Positions 1 through 8,409 of a stretch of DNA of 64,000 nt are shown in pieces. How positions within the stretch are numbered: position 1 is the stretch's first letter; the number at the start of each line of letters is the position of its first letter. The translations under genes and the position numbers were made by a program. The notes beneath the pieces were generated by a model. That model was not told the DNA's origin. It saw only the letters and a list, made by a program, of their open reading frames with translations, and searched no databases. This DNA comes from an uncultured Saprospiraceae bacterium (GTDB taxonomy: Bacteria; Bacteroidota; Bacteroidia; Chitinophagales; Saprospiraceae): assembly GCA_937997635.1 (NCBI GenBank), contig CALLFA010000048.1, forward strand, positions 36,086-100,085. The letters are read 5' to 3'.

Positions 1-721
1 GTCTGATTATTTGTTTGATAGCATAGCTATTAAATGCTTTGAAGTCAGCTGAACTCTTCTTTGAACTCTTAGCTTTGAATCTTTCCAAGTCATGAAATAT
101 CATCCACACATTTCCAGACTCATCTAATAGCCCTGGCACATAGAATTTTTTATATTCTCCTCTCTCTCTAATCAAAATCCACTTAGCATTCTTTTTTCTT
201 TTAATGTATATACTTATGGCATGAGCTATATATATAAATTCTTGCTTAAACTCATAAATAGGTTGAGGAGGTAATGAGTTATATATTTTTTCAATAACTG
301 AGTCACTCAATTCAGATTTTAAATCAATACTAAATCTTTCATTTATTAGATTATAAATTTCTGAATCTCTTTTATGTATAGATATGATGTAATCCTGATA
401 TCGCTGAAAAACTCGTTGAATACTACATTCTTCTGGGAAGGATTCATTTAGTATGCAATCCCTTAAATATTCTTTATCATAAAAAACATATGCAATATCG
501 CAATTGCCACTTGGAAAAAGATCATAGTCACTTGGCATAACTAACATAGAATGTTTAGAAAGTTTAAAAATTCTCTGCCTGCTATTATTAAAGACCTCAT
601 CCGAAACTAGATAATCTTGTGATGAAATATTGTTTTTAAGCATAAGTGATTTCCCTTCTAATACAGAAATAACTTTATATCGCTTGTCATCTTCCATTTC
701 CATTTGGTTAATTCCTAACAT
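1..721 (-). CDS. Hypothetical protein, truncated by the window edge
   Basis: Reading the minus strand from an ATG at 721 gives 240 uninterrupted codons that run off the left edge, so the C-terminus is missing. The product begins MLGINQMEMEDDKRY and has no signal peptide or membrane segment. It is mixed alpha/beta in composition, with a stretch rich in Tyr, Lys and Glu near residues 185-215 including WILIRE and VPGLLDESGNVW. Methionines at 703 and 697 are possible alternative starts. I do not recognise the family. The coding case rests on length without stops and on normal amino-acid composition in an AT-rich stretch. Confidence 0.75.
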   Translation of the reverse strand, partial: MLGINQMEMEDDKRYKVISVLEGKSLMLKNNISSQDYLVSDEVFNNSRQRIFKLSKHSMLVMPSDYDLFPSGNCDIAYVFYDKEYLRDCILNESFPEECSIQRVFQRYQDYIISIHKRDSEIYNLINERFSIDLKSELSDSVIEKIYNSLPPQPIYEFKQEFIYIAHAISIYIKRKKNAKWILIRERGEYKKFYVPGLLDESGNVWMIFHDLERFKAKSSKKSSADFKAFNSYAIKQIIR

Positions 722-965
722 TTGAAAACTTAACAGTATACTTATGCACGTCTTATAATACTAAGCCATAATTGGTAGAAAAGTTATTTTTTTTATAAAA
801 AATGTATTTCTAGGACTTAGAAATACTGACAATCAGTTGTATACTATAGTAATTGTTTTAAAATCCCGATACTAAATTTATCATTTTTTTGCAATATCAA
901 TGTATGATTTAGTTGGTACATTTGAGCCATTAGAATGTTTTATTCAGCTAGTAAGTTTTGTGATT

Positions 966-2450
966 ATGAGAAAAGTGCTTTTCTATTTAGTAATGCTGTT
1001 ACCGATTTGCTCCTTCAGTCAAGAAGAAACATATTATGCTAAAGAAGATGGTAAGAAGCTGGATTGGGCGATGTATTACATCAATGAGTACTATGTTGAT
1101 TCCGTCAATTCTAATGCACTTGTGGAAGCAGCATTGAAGGCCGTGGCAGCAGAACTAGACCCATATTCTGTTTATCAGTCCGCCGAGGAATTGAGAAAGC
1201 AAAAAGAAAATGATGAAGGCACACAGTTTATTGGCATAGGGACCAGTCTAATAATCATTGATAATTTTCCACACATAACGGCTATTGTCAAAGGAAGTGC
1301 TGCTCAAGAGGCGAATTTGCAAAAGGGAGATATCATTATAGAGATTAATGGCAAATCTTTAGAACGACTACCGGTTTACGAAGTCACAGAAATGCTCAAA
1401 GGGAATCCAGGTACAGATGTCGAGTTACTGTTGTTTAGAGATGATGAATTGATGCAAAAGAAATTATCCAGAGCCAGAGTACCATTGATTAGTGTAGAGA
1501 CATCATTCATGTTGACAGATGATATTGGTTACATCAAAATGATCAAGTTTACTCAGAAGACGATTGAAGAGTTCACTACTGCATATAAAGAATTACAAGG
1601 TCATGGGATGGAAGACTTGGTGTTAGATATGCGAGGGAATAATGGTGGCGTATTTCCATCTTCAATAGCTCTATCCTCTTTGTTTCTAAAAAAAGGAAGC
1701 TTGATTAATTATACGGATGGCGTCATTTCAGATAGACACGATCACATTTGTGAAGTTGATGGAGAATTGCAAAAAGGGAAGATTATTATATTGACAGATG
1801 GGTATACTGCTTCAGCAAGTGAGGTATTTTGTGGAGCGATTCAAGACTGGGATAGGGCCTTAATCATTGGTGCACCGACATTTGGCAAAGGACTCATCCA
1901 ACAGTCGTATGGATTTAGCGACAGTTCGGCTTTGCGGCTAACAATAAGTAAATATTTCAGACCGACAGGCAATGCTGTCCAAAGACCAAACAACAACACA
2001 CTCGTTTTTCCATCTGAGGTGTATGTGGGAAGCGAGTCAGCTGATTTTTTAACTGGTGATAATACGACCCATACGATGTCTGGAAGGAAGATCTATTCTT
2101 TGGGGGCAGGGGTAGTCCCGGATGTATTTTATCCAAATCAGTTTGTTAAAGCTCCAGCCGTTCCTTACAAGTATATGGCAGAATATTTTTTTGACAATAA
2201 AGACAATCTAAGATCGGAGTATCCTGGACTTGAGCAGATGTTGTCTAGTGATGTGATACAAAGTTACATCAATCAAAAAGATGCTACGATCAGTGGAAGA
2301 GATCTTGCAGAAGTCAAAGGCTGGCTTGCGGCACTTATTTTTCAAAAAGATCAATATTATGAGACGATTGCCAAAGAGGACAAAGTCATAAGGGAGGCGA
2401 TTAAGCGAATGAATGATGGGACCTTCGATCGATTAGGAATTCGATATTAG
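966..2450 (+). CDS. S41-family C-terminal processing protease with PDZ domain
   Basis: Exported serine protease of the CtpA/Prc type, 494 residues. The ATG at 966 is preferred over an upstream start at 900 because it begins directly with a signal peptide (MRKVLFYLVMLLPICSFSQ). A PDZ domain follows at about residues 90-160 (GSAAQEANLQKGDIIIEING). The S41 catalytic core contains DMRGNNGG, then the nucleophile in TASASE (Ser283 by spacing) and the general base Lys308 in TFGKG. The Ser-Lys spacing of 25 equals that of E. coli Prc (Ser430/Lys455). It probably acts in the periplasm on protein C-termini; the substrate is unknown. No T9SS sorting domain is present at the C-terminus. Confidence 0.93.
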   Translation: MRKVLFYLVMLLPICSFSQEETYYAKEDGKKLDWAMYYINEYYVDSVNSNALVEAALKAVAAELDPYSVYQSAEELRKQKENDEGTQFIGIGTSLIIIDNFPHITAIVKGSAAQEANLQKGDIIIEINGKSLERLPVYEVTEMLKGNPGTDVELLLFRDDELMQKKLSRARVPLISVETSFMLTDDIGYIKMIKFTQKTIEEFTTAYKELQGHGMEDLVLDMRGNNGGVFPSSIALSSLFLKKGSLINYTDGVISDRHDHICEVDGELQKGKIIILTDGYTASASEVFCGAIQDWDRALIIGAPTFGKGLIQQSYGFSDSSALRLTISKYFRPTGNAVQRPNNNTLVFPSEVYVGSESADFLTGDNTTHTMSGRKIYSLGAGVVPDVFYPNQFVKAPAVPYKYMAEYFFDNKDNLRSEYPGLEQMLSSDVIQSYINQKDATISGRDLAEVKGWLAALIFQKDQYYETIAKEDKVIREAIKRMNDGTFDRLGIRY

Positions 2451-2486
2451 TATCTCCAAAGACAAGGACAGATAGTCTTCAATTTG

Positions 2487-2494
2487 TAACTTTG
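2487..2494 (+). promoter_or_regulatory. Bacteroidota-type -7 element directly before a start codon
   Basis: TAACTTTG matches the TAnnTTTG consensus and ends four bases before the ATG at 2499, which would make the mRNA nearly leaderless. I see no good TTG at the expected -33 distance, so this is tentative. Confidence 0.4.
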
Positions 2495-2498
2495 CGGT

Positions 2499-3005
2499 AT
2501 GGGTTATGGCGACAAGAGACAGAAAGGAATAAGCTCAAAGCGAATATTGACATTCTTCTTGATTGTCTGTATCATTTGGTTGTTTCTTTCTATGATTGCG
2601 GATAGAAGCCCATTGAGGACAATCAGTTCAATAGGTGAGTTGTTTAGTGATGCACCAGATCCCGTATCGCATTATAGTAGAGATGGTTTGTTGAATGTGC
2701 TTGAGCAAAGAGACAAAACAATCGACTCACTTAATCTTTTGATACAAGACTTCTCGGTCATAAGGAAAAAAGATGTTGCCATTGTCACGATAGATTCTGA
2801 CAAATTGAACGTTAGGTCTCAACCCAGCATTCAATCAGAAGTCTTGTTTCAAATTCCAGACTCTTCTTTGGTAAACATTCTGATGTTTGATTCAGAAACC
2901 TATGTGATAGGCGGTGAATCAGGCAGTTGGTGTAAGATTGAATTTAACGCTGAACAAGGTTGGGTATGGGGCAACTATCTCAAGAAAGCAAAGGCAGTAA
3001 ACTAA
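2499..3005 (+). CDS. Membrane-anchored SH3-domain protein
   Basis: A 168-residue protein with a basic N-terminus, one membrane segment at about residues 16-33 (ILTFFLIVCIIWLFLSMIA), a linker, and a C-terminal bacterial SH3 (SH3b) domain at about residues 93-166. The SH3 domain shows LNVRSQPS and GWVWGNYL, which are hallmarks of SH3_3-type domains. Such domains usually bind cell-wall or protein ligands outside the membrane; the partner here is unknown. The gene lies 48 bases after the S41 protease and ends at a strong shared terminator. Confidence 0.8.
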   Translation: MGYGDKRQKGISSKRILTFFLIVCIIWLFLSMIADRSPLRTISSIGELFSDAPDPVSHYSRDGLLNVLEQRDKTIDSLNLLIQDFSVIRKKDVAIVTIDSDKLNVRSQPSIQSEVLFQIPDSSLVNILMFDSETYVIGGESGSWCKIEFNAEQGWVWGNYLKKAKAVN

Positions 3006-3040
3006 AAAGACCTTGCAAGAATACTTGCAAGGTCTTTTTT
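3005..3040. terminator. Bidirectional intrinsic terminator
   Basis: A perfect 15-bp stem (AAAAGACCTTGCAAG at 3005-3019 and its complement at 3024-3038) with a four-base loop, flanked by a T-run on the plus strand and A-run upstream. It separates the convergent SH3 and RRM genes and can serve both. Confidence 0.9.
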
Positions 3041-3066
3041 TAAAGGACTTGGATATAAACTGAAGA

Positions 3067-3366
3067 CTAGTATCTTCTGTTGTATCCGCCGCCTCCGCCA
3101 CCGCCTCCTCGACGGTTATTATCTTCTCTAGGACGAGCCTTTTTCACCACAATTTGTCTACCGTCCATTTCGCTATCGTTTAAGTCTTCGATAGCCGCTA
3201 GACCTTCAGCGTCATTTGGCATCTCTACGAAGCCATACCCTTTTGATCTACCGTCAAATTTGTCGGTAATAATTTTGACAGAATCTACCTGTCCAAATGA
3301 TTCGAAAGCTGATCTTACTTGATCTTCACTCGTGTTGTAAGAAAGTTTTGCAACAAAAATGTTCAT
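3067..3366 (-). CDS. Single-RRM glycine-rich RNA-binding protein
   Basis: A 99-residue protein with one RNA recognition motif: RNP2 IFVAKL at residues 3-8 and RNP1 KGYGFVEM at residues 42-49. The aromatic residues needed for RNA stacking are present. A short tail (about residues 85-99) is made of Arg-Gly-rich sequence ending in YNRRY. Proteins of this type in Bacteroidota and cyanobacteria are small cytoplasmic RNA-binding proteins, sometimes cold-induced, and stand in for CspA/Hfq-like functions; the role here is inferred from the family. It is monocistronic, with a long 5' leader. Confidence 0.93.
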   Translation of the reverse strand: MNIFVAKLSYNTSEDQVRSAFESFGQVDSVKIITDKFDGRSKGYGFVEMPNDAEGLAAIEDLNDSEMDGRQIVVKKARPREDNNRRGGGGGGGGYNRRY

Positions 3367-3487
3367 TATAAAAAATTAAAATATAAAAAAATAGAGCTAA
3401 AATAAATGCAAAACAGAAACAACTTAGTAACGAAAAACGAGAACAAAGAACTGTGAGATGCTTTACTTAAAAAACTCAAATGCTATT

Positions 3488-3495
3488 CAAAGTTA
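3488..3495 (-). promoter_or_regulatory. Candidate promoter of the RRM gene, giving a long U-rich leader
   Basis: On the minus strand this reads TAACTTTG, a TAnnTTTG -7 element. Transcription would start near 3483 and leave about 115 bases of very U-rich leader before the ATG at 3366. No clear -33 TTG is seen at the usual distance. Confidence 0.45.
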
Positions 3496-3599
3496 TACTA
3501 AATAGACGTATAGTGCTAGTGTAAAGTTCAAATTAGTTAAGAAAATTTATCCAACTATTTGAATTTGAGTTTGTTGTACTATGAACAAACACCATCTTA

Positions 3600-4187
3600 T
3601 TGAACTGGTTTGACAGCATAAAAAAGCAGATTTCCGCGCTTAGAAAGAAGCAAAACAACCCTGTCTTTCTTAAAGAACAACTCGACGATAAGTCAATGAG
3701 TACTGAGGATTCAATGAATTCTATGCAAAATTGGGGTTTTCAAATGATCGATGATGTGGCTATATCCTATATAGATTTTTTATCGTCTAATAAAGGCACC
3801 CAAAAGTTCAATTTTATCAAACAAAACGGCATCAATGGTTTTGCTTTAGAATTGACAAAATGTGCCCCAACTGTACACGAATGGCGTAATTTTCAGTTTT
3901 ATTGTAAACAAAAATTACTAAAAGCCAATTATATCGCGCACATACAAGAGGTATCAAGTAAGTCAGATATTGGGATTCTATACACAAATTACAAGTACTA
4001 TCTTAAACCATCCATTAAGCTGATGACAGAGATACCCTCTACGCAGTTATTTGGGAATATCTCACTTGATTTGATCATTCGAAATGAGCAGCCATTCAGA
4101 TTCTTGCTAAAAGCAAATTATTACAGTGATCGGAATTATCAGAAAGAACAGTCGTTTCAGGAAATATTTTCTTTGCTGAGGGGTTGA
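3600..4187 (+). CDS. Conserved-looking hypothetical protein
   Basis: A 195-residue soluble protein beginning at TTG (3600); an in-frame stop at 3582 excludes any upstream ATG, and the first in-frame ATG would be residue 33 (MSTEDSMNS). It has a basic, helical N-terminus (about 1-25) and a mixed region with KCAPTVHEWRNFQFYCKQKLL in the middle, here split as KCAPTVHEW and RNFQFYCKQKL. There is no signal peptide or membrane segment. I do not recognise it. It stands alone between the RRM leader and the repeat array. Confidence 0.7.
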   Translation: MNWFDSIKKQISALRKKQNNPVFLKEQLDDKSMSTEDSMNSMQNWGFQMIDDVAISYIDFLSSNKGTQKFNFIKQNGINGFALELTKCAPTVHEWRNFQFYCKQKLLKANYIAHIQEVSSKSDIGILYTNYKYYLKPSIKLMTEIPSTQLFGNISLDLIIRNEQPFRFLLKANYYSDRNYQKEQSFQEIFSLLRG

Positions 4188-4935
4188 TACATCGCGTACC
4201 GTCGAATTCATTCAACGAATTGGTATTTGTCTCTCGTACCGTCGAATTCATTCGATGAATTTGTACTTGTTTTTAGTGGATACTTCCCATGATCGTTAAT
4301 GCCAGTTTCAACGAATGAATTTCTTGTACCGTCGAATTCATTCGACGAATTGGTACATGTTTTTTAATGGATACTTCCCATGATCGTTAATGCCATTACA
4401 ACGAATAAATTCGTCGATACTCTCTTCAACATACTAATTAAAGGGAGTTCTCAATGCTTCGAATAAATTCGACGGTACACTGGATTCGATGAATTGGTAT
4501 TTGACTTTTAATGGATCCATCCCAATGATCGCTACTGCCATTTACAACGAATGAATTTCTTGTACCGTCGAATTTATTCGACGAATTGTTACATGTCTTT
4601 TGATGGATACTTCCCAGGTTCGTTACTGCCATTTACAGCGAATGAATTCGTCGCTACTCTCTTCAACATACTAATTAAAGGGAGTTCTCAATGCTTCGAA
4701 TAAATTCGACGGTACACTGGATTCGATGAATTGGTATTTGACTTTTAATGGATACTTCCCTGGATCGTTAACACCATTTACAACGAATGAATTCGTCGCT
4801 ACTCTCTTTAACATACAAATTAAAGGGAGTTCTCAATGCATCGAATAAATTCGACGGTACGCTGGATTCGACGGTACGCTGGATTCGACGGTACGCTGGA
4901 TTCGACGTCGCTTGTACCATCGAATTAATTCGACA
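4188..4935. repeat. Higher-order tandem repeat array of palindromic modules
   Basis: About 750 bases without a plausible gene. A landmark GGATACTTCCC-type block (with variants) occurs at 4278, 4369, 4513, 4605 and 4750, so spacing alternates 91, 144, 92, 145 bases: a roughly 236-bp higher-order unit made of two submodules. The short submodule carries a 31-bp element bounded by GTACC and GGTAC (for example 4326-4356) with the palindrome GTCGAATTCATTCGAC (4331-4346; variant 4567-4582). The long one carries AATTAAAGGGAGTTCTCAA at 4436, 4673 and 4818, followed by TCGAATAAATTCGA. Reading frames here are by-products of the repeat. The array ends flush with the creD stop codon. Confidence 0.9.
4850..4907. 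repeat. 17-bp tandem repeat, three copies
   Basis: TTCGACGGTACGCTGGA is repeated exactly at 4850-4866, 4867-4883 and 4884-4900, followed by a partial TTCGACG. It is a local amplification of the distal end of the larger array. Confidence 0.95.
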
Positions 4936-6285
4936 TTATGCACTTTCTGGATGCGTTGTTTTACCTACCATCTCCCAATCGATATCCCGAGACAGATACA
5001 TCACAATGGCGAGCACGACAAACAAACCAATACTGCCTGCCAGTAAAGCAAAGTCTTCTAGCTGTAGGATAATAAAAATGAATCCAAAGATGGAGGAGAG
5101 AATACTTGCCAACATAATCACTAAATAGTTTGAGTTAAGTAGTGTCGTCGTATAAACACTGATTAGAGCTATTACAGCTGAAGCAGATATACCATAAGCT
5201 ACATTAAATCCAAGGTGTTCGGAAAGTGAAAGCAGGAGTATATAAAAAATGGATATGGCCAACCCTACCAAAATGTAATGCATCGGATGAAGCTTTTGCT
5301 TATTGATCATTTCAAAAAAGAAGAAGATCAAAAAGGTCAGTGTGATCACTAACAAAGCATACTTTGCCGATCTGGTATTTTTTGCGTATTCATCTACAGG
5401 CTGCATCAACTTTAGGCCAAATGTAGATAGACGTAAGTCGTGTTCTTCACCAGCCCAAGATTGGGGATAGTTTCTATTCAAGTCAAGAATTTTCCAAGTA
5501 GCATTAAATCCATCATCATTTACCGTGTGCGTGTCTGGCAAAAATGATCCCATAAATGACGGTGAAGCCCAACTTGACTTTAGATTTAAATTCGTCTCTT
5601 TTCCAATAGGACCAAAGGTGAGCGCTTGACTTCCATTTAAATCCAGATTAAAACTGAATTCAACATCTTTATTTTTTGGATCTAATTGTAAAGGTATTCT
5701 CACACCTGAATTGAAGCCATTCAGTTTGACAATGCCAGGTTCCATTCTGTAGCTTGACTGATTAAATGTCAGTTGGATGTTATCATTAATCCCCGCCATG
5801 TCAGGAATAGAAATTTGTAGAAAAGCTTTGTCCCATTCCACCTTATCTGGGTTGATACCAAACTTGTCAATTATTGGTTTTTTAAATAAGCCACTGCAGT
5901 TAAGTAAGGCTTGATAAAGAACGACATTATAGATTCCTCTTTTTCTATTTTCGGGATGTATTTCTCCACTGATATTTAATCGCTCTGGCAGGAAGTGACT
6001 GTGCTTTGTGTATTCGTATACATTTCCATCTTTGTCTATGTTCTCTACTTTATAGGGAATGGTAAGTACTGGACCTATTATTTCTTGGGTATTGCCCCAT
6101 TTACCACTTACTTCTTGGATCACCCCTTGCTGACTGTAATTGCGTTCTCGTATGAGATCTTTTACAAACGAAATAGGGATCATCAGTAATAAAGCGATAA
6201 AACCAATAGAAAAGATTTTAATAGATAAGGATTGTTTGATCCAAACTTTAAACCTATGCGTTACGGGTTCATGTGCGTCATTCAT
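4936..6285 (-). CDS. creD: CreD-family inner membrane protein
   Basis: A 449-residue membrane protein. The N-terminus has one membrane segment (about 20-40), then the family signature around GKWGNTQEIIGPVLTIPY, a large extracytoplasmic beta-rich domain (about 60-300), and four or five closely packed membrane helices at about 305-440. In Enterobacteria CreD belongs to the CreBC regulon and affects envelope integrity and beta-lactam/colicin tolerance; in Bacteroidota it is usually alone, as here, without creBC. The gene's stop lies at the edge of the repeat array. Confidence 0.88.
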   Translation of the reverse strand: MNDAHEPVTHRFKVWIKQSLSIKIFSIGFIALLLMIPISFVKDLIRERNYSQQGVIQEVSGKWGNTQEIIGPVLTIPYKVENIDKDGNVYEYTKHSHFLPERLNISGEIHPENRKRGIYNVVLYQALLNCSGLFKKPIIDKFGINPDKVEWDKAFLQISIPDMAGINDNIQLTFNQSSYRMEPGIVKLNGFNSGVRIPLQLDPKNKDVEFSFNLDLNGSQALTFGPIGKETNLNLKSSWASPSFMGSFLPDTHTVNDDGFNATWKILDLNRNYPQSWAGEEHDLRLSTFGLKLMQPVDEYAKNTRSAKYALLVITLTFLIFFFFEMINKQKLHPMHYILVGLAISIFYILLLSLSEHLGFNVAYGISASAVIALISVYTTTLLNSNYLVIMLASILSSIFGFIFIILQLEDFALLAGSIGLFVVLAIVMYLSRDIDWEMVGKTTHPESA

Positions 6286-6579
6286 TATTTTTGATTTTGA
6301 TTGTTGAATGACTGCAAGATCAAGGATACGATGTGTATGGTGTGGTGAGATTATTATTCGTAGGGCTTGACTTAGTAAGTGTTTTGGTTATGAATTCATT
6401 CGTTACAATTTACTAATTTTTGTAATGAATATTCTTCTGTCATAAATTGTCACCAGAACTCTAAAAATAAAAGTCAGGCGGCAAACTATGTCTTGTTGTT
6501 GAATTAAATATTCGTACCAAAGTTGAGATGAAATCCATTTTAGGTGGATACCCTATTGGGGCCATTGCACTTTGCTCAA
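6286..6579. other. Intergenic region with no gene seen
   Basis: It holds a short imperfect inverted repeat near 6393-6434 (ATTCATT and a TTTGTAATGAAT arm) that shares the GAATTCATTCG core with the array at 4188-4935. Nothing else was recognised. Confidence 0.4.
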
Positions 6580-8211
6580 TTAAAAAGCCTTTACCAAACT
6601 AATGTAATAATTAGGATCCACTTCAAATTCCGTCGATTCAACTTTAATCCTATCCCACCTCGTTTTCACGCCCAATCGTTGCCAATCTTCACCAAATTTT
6701 ACATCAACAGGCATATCAAATCCTTGTACAACACCTCCCCAGCGATAAACGAAATATCCATCTTTGAAATAATATTCTAATTGCGGAATTCTGATATCTC
6801 TTAAATATTGATCAAAGATAGCTTTCAATTCTATTCCTGCCATACCACTGATGTAATCTTCAATCTCTTGAGTTCCTACCGTCTGGTGGTAAAATTCTTT
6901 ATTTAATCCTCTTAGAATTGCCCTCCATTTTTCATCACTTCCAATGATGGTTCTGATCGTGTTGAGCATATTGCCACCTTTCACATACATATCACCAGAT
7001 CCGCTATTGTTTACACCATATTCACCGATGATGGGGCGATCATTTCTGATTCGCTTTCTTGTGCCTCGGACGTATTCTTGACCAATTTCCTTTCCATAAA
7101 AATATTCTAAGAAGAGACTTTCTGAGTAATTGGCAAAACTCTCGTGAATCCACATATCTGCCATATCCTTGTATGTGACGTTATTGGCAAACCACTCATG
7201 TGCTGTTTCATGGACGATAATAAAATCAAAAAGGTAGCCGTGTCCTGTGCCACTTCCATCATTTCCAACATAACCATTGGCATATCCATTGCCATAGGTG
7301 ACGGAGCTTTGATGTTCCATGCCAGGGTATGATACATCTACGAGTTTGTACCCATCCTCATAGAAAGGATATGGGCCAAACCAATGTTCAAAGGCTTCCA
7401 TTGTTCTAGTCGCATCCTTAAATTGTTTTTTGGCTTTTTCCAGATTGTATGGGAGGACATAATAGTCCATTTGAAGTGTGCCTTTTTCTCCTTGGAAGTG
7501 TTCATCAAAATGGACATAATCTCCAATGTTAATGTTAACTCCGTAGTTGTTTAAGGGATTTGCGACAAACCAATGAGAAGTGGTTTTTCCATTTTTATTG
7601 TCAATTTTCCGAAGTTTTCCATTCGAAATATTTTTAAGGTCATCTGGTATGGTCACACTGATCAACATGCTATCTACTTCGTCATACATATGATCTTTGC
7701 AAGGCCACCAGATACTCGCCCCGATGCCTTGGCATGTTGAGTGAATGAAGGGTTTTCCATTCTTATCCTTAGTCCAGGTAATGCCCCCATCCCAAGGAGG
7801 TCTTTTTGCCTCTGTAGGCTTGCCGCCGTATTCTACAATTATAGTATGTACATTTCCTATTTTTTGAGGCGTTGCCAATCTAACTAAGTTTGCATTTCCA
7901 TCGGTTTGGAAGTTAAGTTTATTTCCATCTATGTCAGACACACCTTTTATGATAAGCGGCGGTTGCAAATCTATTTGCAGTACGTCATTTTCTTCCAGCA
8001 CTTCGTACATGATGTCTACAGAACCATGGATGGTTTTCTGTTCAGGATCAACCTCGATGTCTAGGTGGTAGTATTTTAAGTCCCACCAAGCCCTTTCTGG
8101 AGTGATCATTCCTCTTAAGGAATCTTGTTTGTTGAAATGATTATGATGGTGTTGTGCTTGTGTCAAGTTAACAACATTGAAGAGGATAAAGATTTGTAAA
8201 ATTTTAATCAT
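6580..8211 (-). CDS. M1-family zinc metallopeptidase, secreted
   Basis: A 543-residue exported peptidase. The ATG at 8211 starts a clear signal peptide (MIKILQIFILFNVVNLTQAQ); an upstream in-frame ATG at 8262 would bury it. The zinc site is HETAH (His334, Glu335, His338) with the third ligand Glu357 in HESFANY, the usual 18-residue spacing. The exopeptidase signature GxMEN appears as GMEHQ (297-301). An N-terminal beta-domain covers about 35-220. Family members are aminopeptidases; the shortened C-terminal half (no ERAP-like helical domain) is typical of Bacteroidota forms. It is divergently placed from the TPR gene at 8410. Confidence 0.92.
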   Translation of the reverse strand: MIKILQIFILFNVVNLTQAQHHHNHFNKQDSLRGMITPERAWWDLKYYHLDIEVDPEQKTIHGSVDIMYEVLEENDVLQIDLQPPLIIKGVSDIDGNKLNFQTDGNANLVRLATPQKIGNVHTIIVEYGGKPTEAKRPPWDGGITWTKDKNGKPFIHSTCQGIGASIWWPCKDHMYDEVDSMLISVTIPDDLKNISNGKLRKIDNKNGKTTSHWFVANPLNNYGVNINIGDYVHFDEHFQGEKGTLQMDYYVLPYNLEKAKKQFKDATRTMEAFEHWFGPYPFYEDGYKLVDVSYPGMEHQSSVTYGNGYANGYVGNDGSGTGHGYLFDFIIVHETAHEWFANNVTYKDMADMWIHESFANYSESLFLEYFYGKEIGQEYVRGTRKRIRNDRPIIGEYGVNNSGSGDMYVKGGNMLNTIRTIIGSDEKWRAILRGLNKEFYHQTVGTQEIEDYISGMAGIELKAIFDQYLRDIRIPQLEYYFKDGYFVYRWGGVVQGFDMPVDVKFGEDWQRLGVKTRWDRIKVESTEFEVDPNYYISLVKAF

Positions 8212-8409
8212 AAAAAAATGTCTCGGATGGTCTAAATATAAAGTATTCAGTGTGATGTTCACCTATCATTACCTGTACAATTATGACAGAAACCATAAGC
8301 TAAGGAATTACTCATGCTTTGGTTTCAATCTAATGATCGAATCCCCCACTTTTATGCAACTACATCCCACCAAAATTCGTTATACTCGTGTCTCAAGAAG
8401 TATTGTCTT

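Noticed and set aside
4438..5128. Reading frames of 64 and 113 codons inside or across the repeat array
   Set aside because: They follow the repeat units, have low-complexity repeated peptides and overlap creD; composition is not that of a gene.
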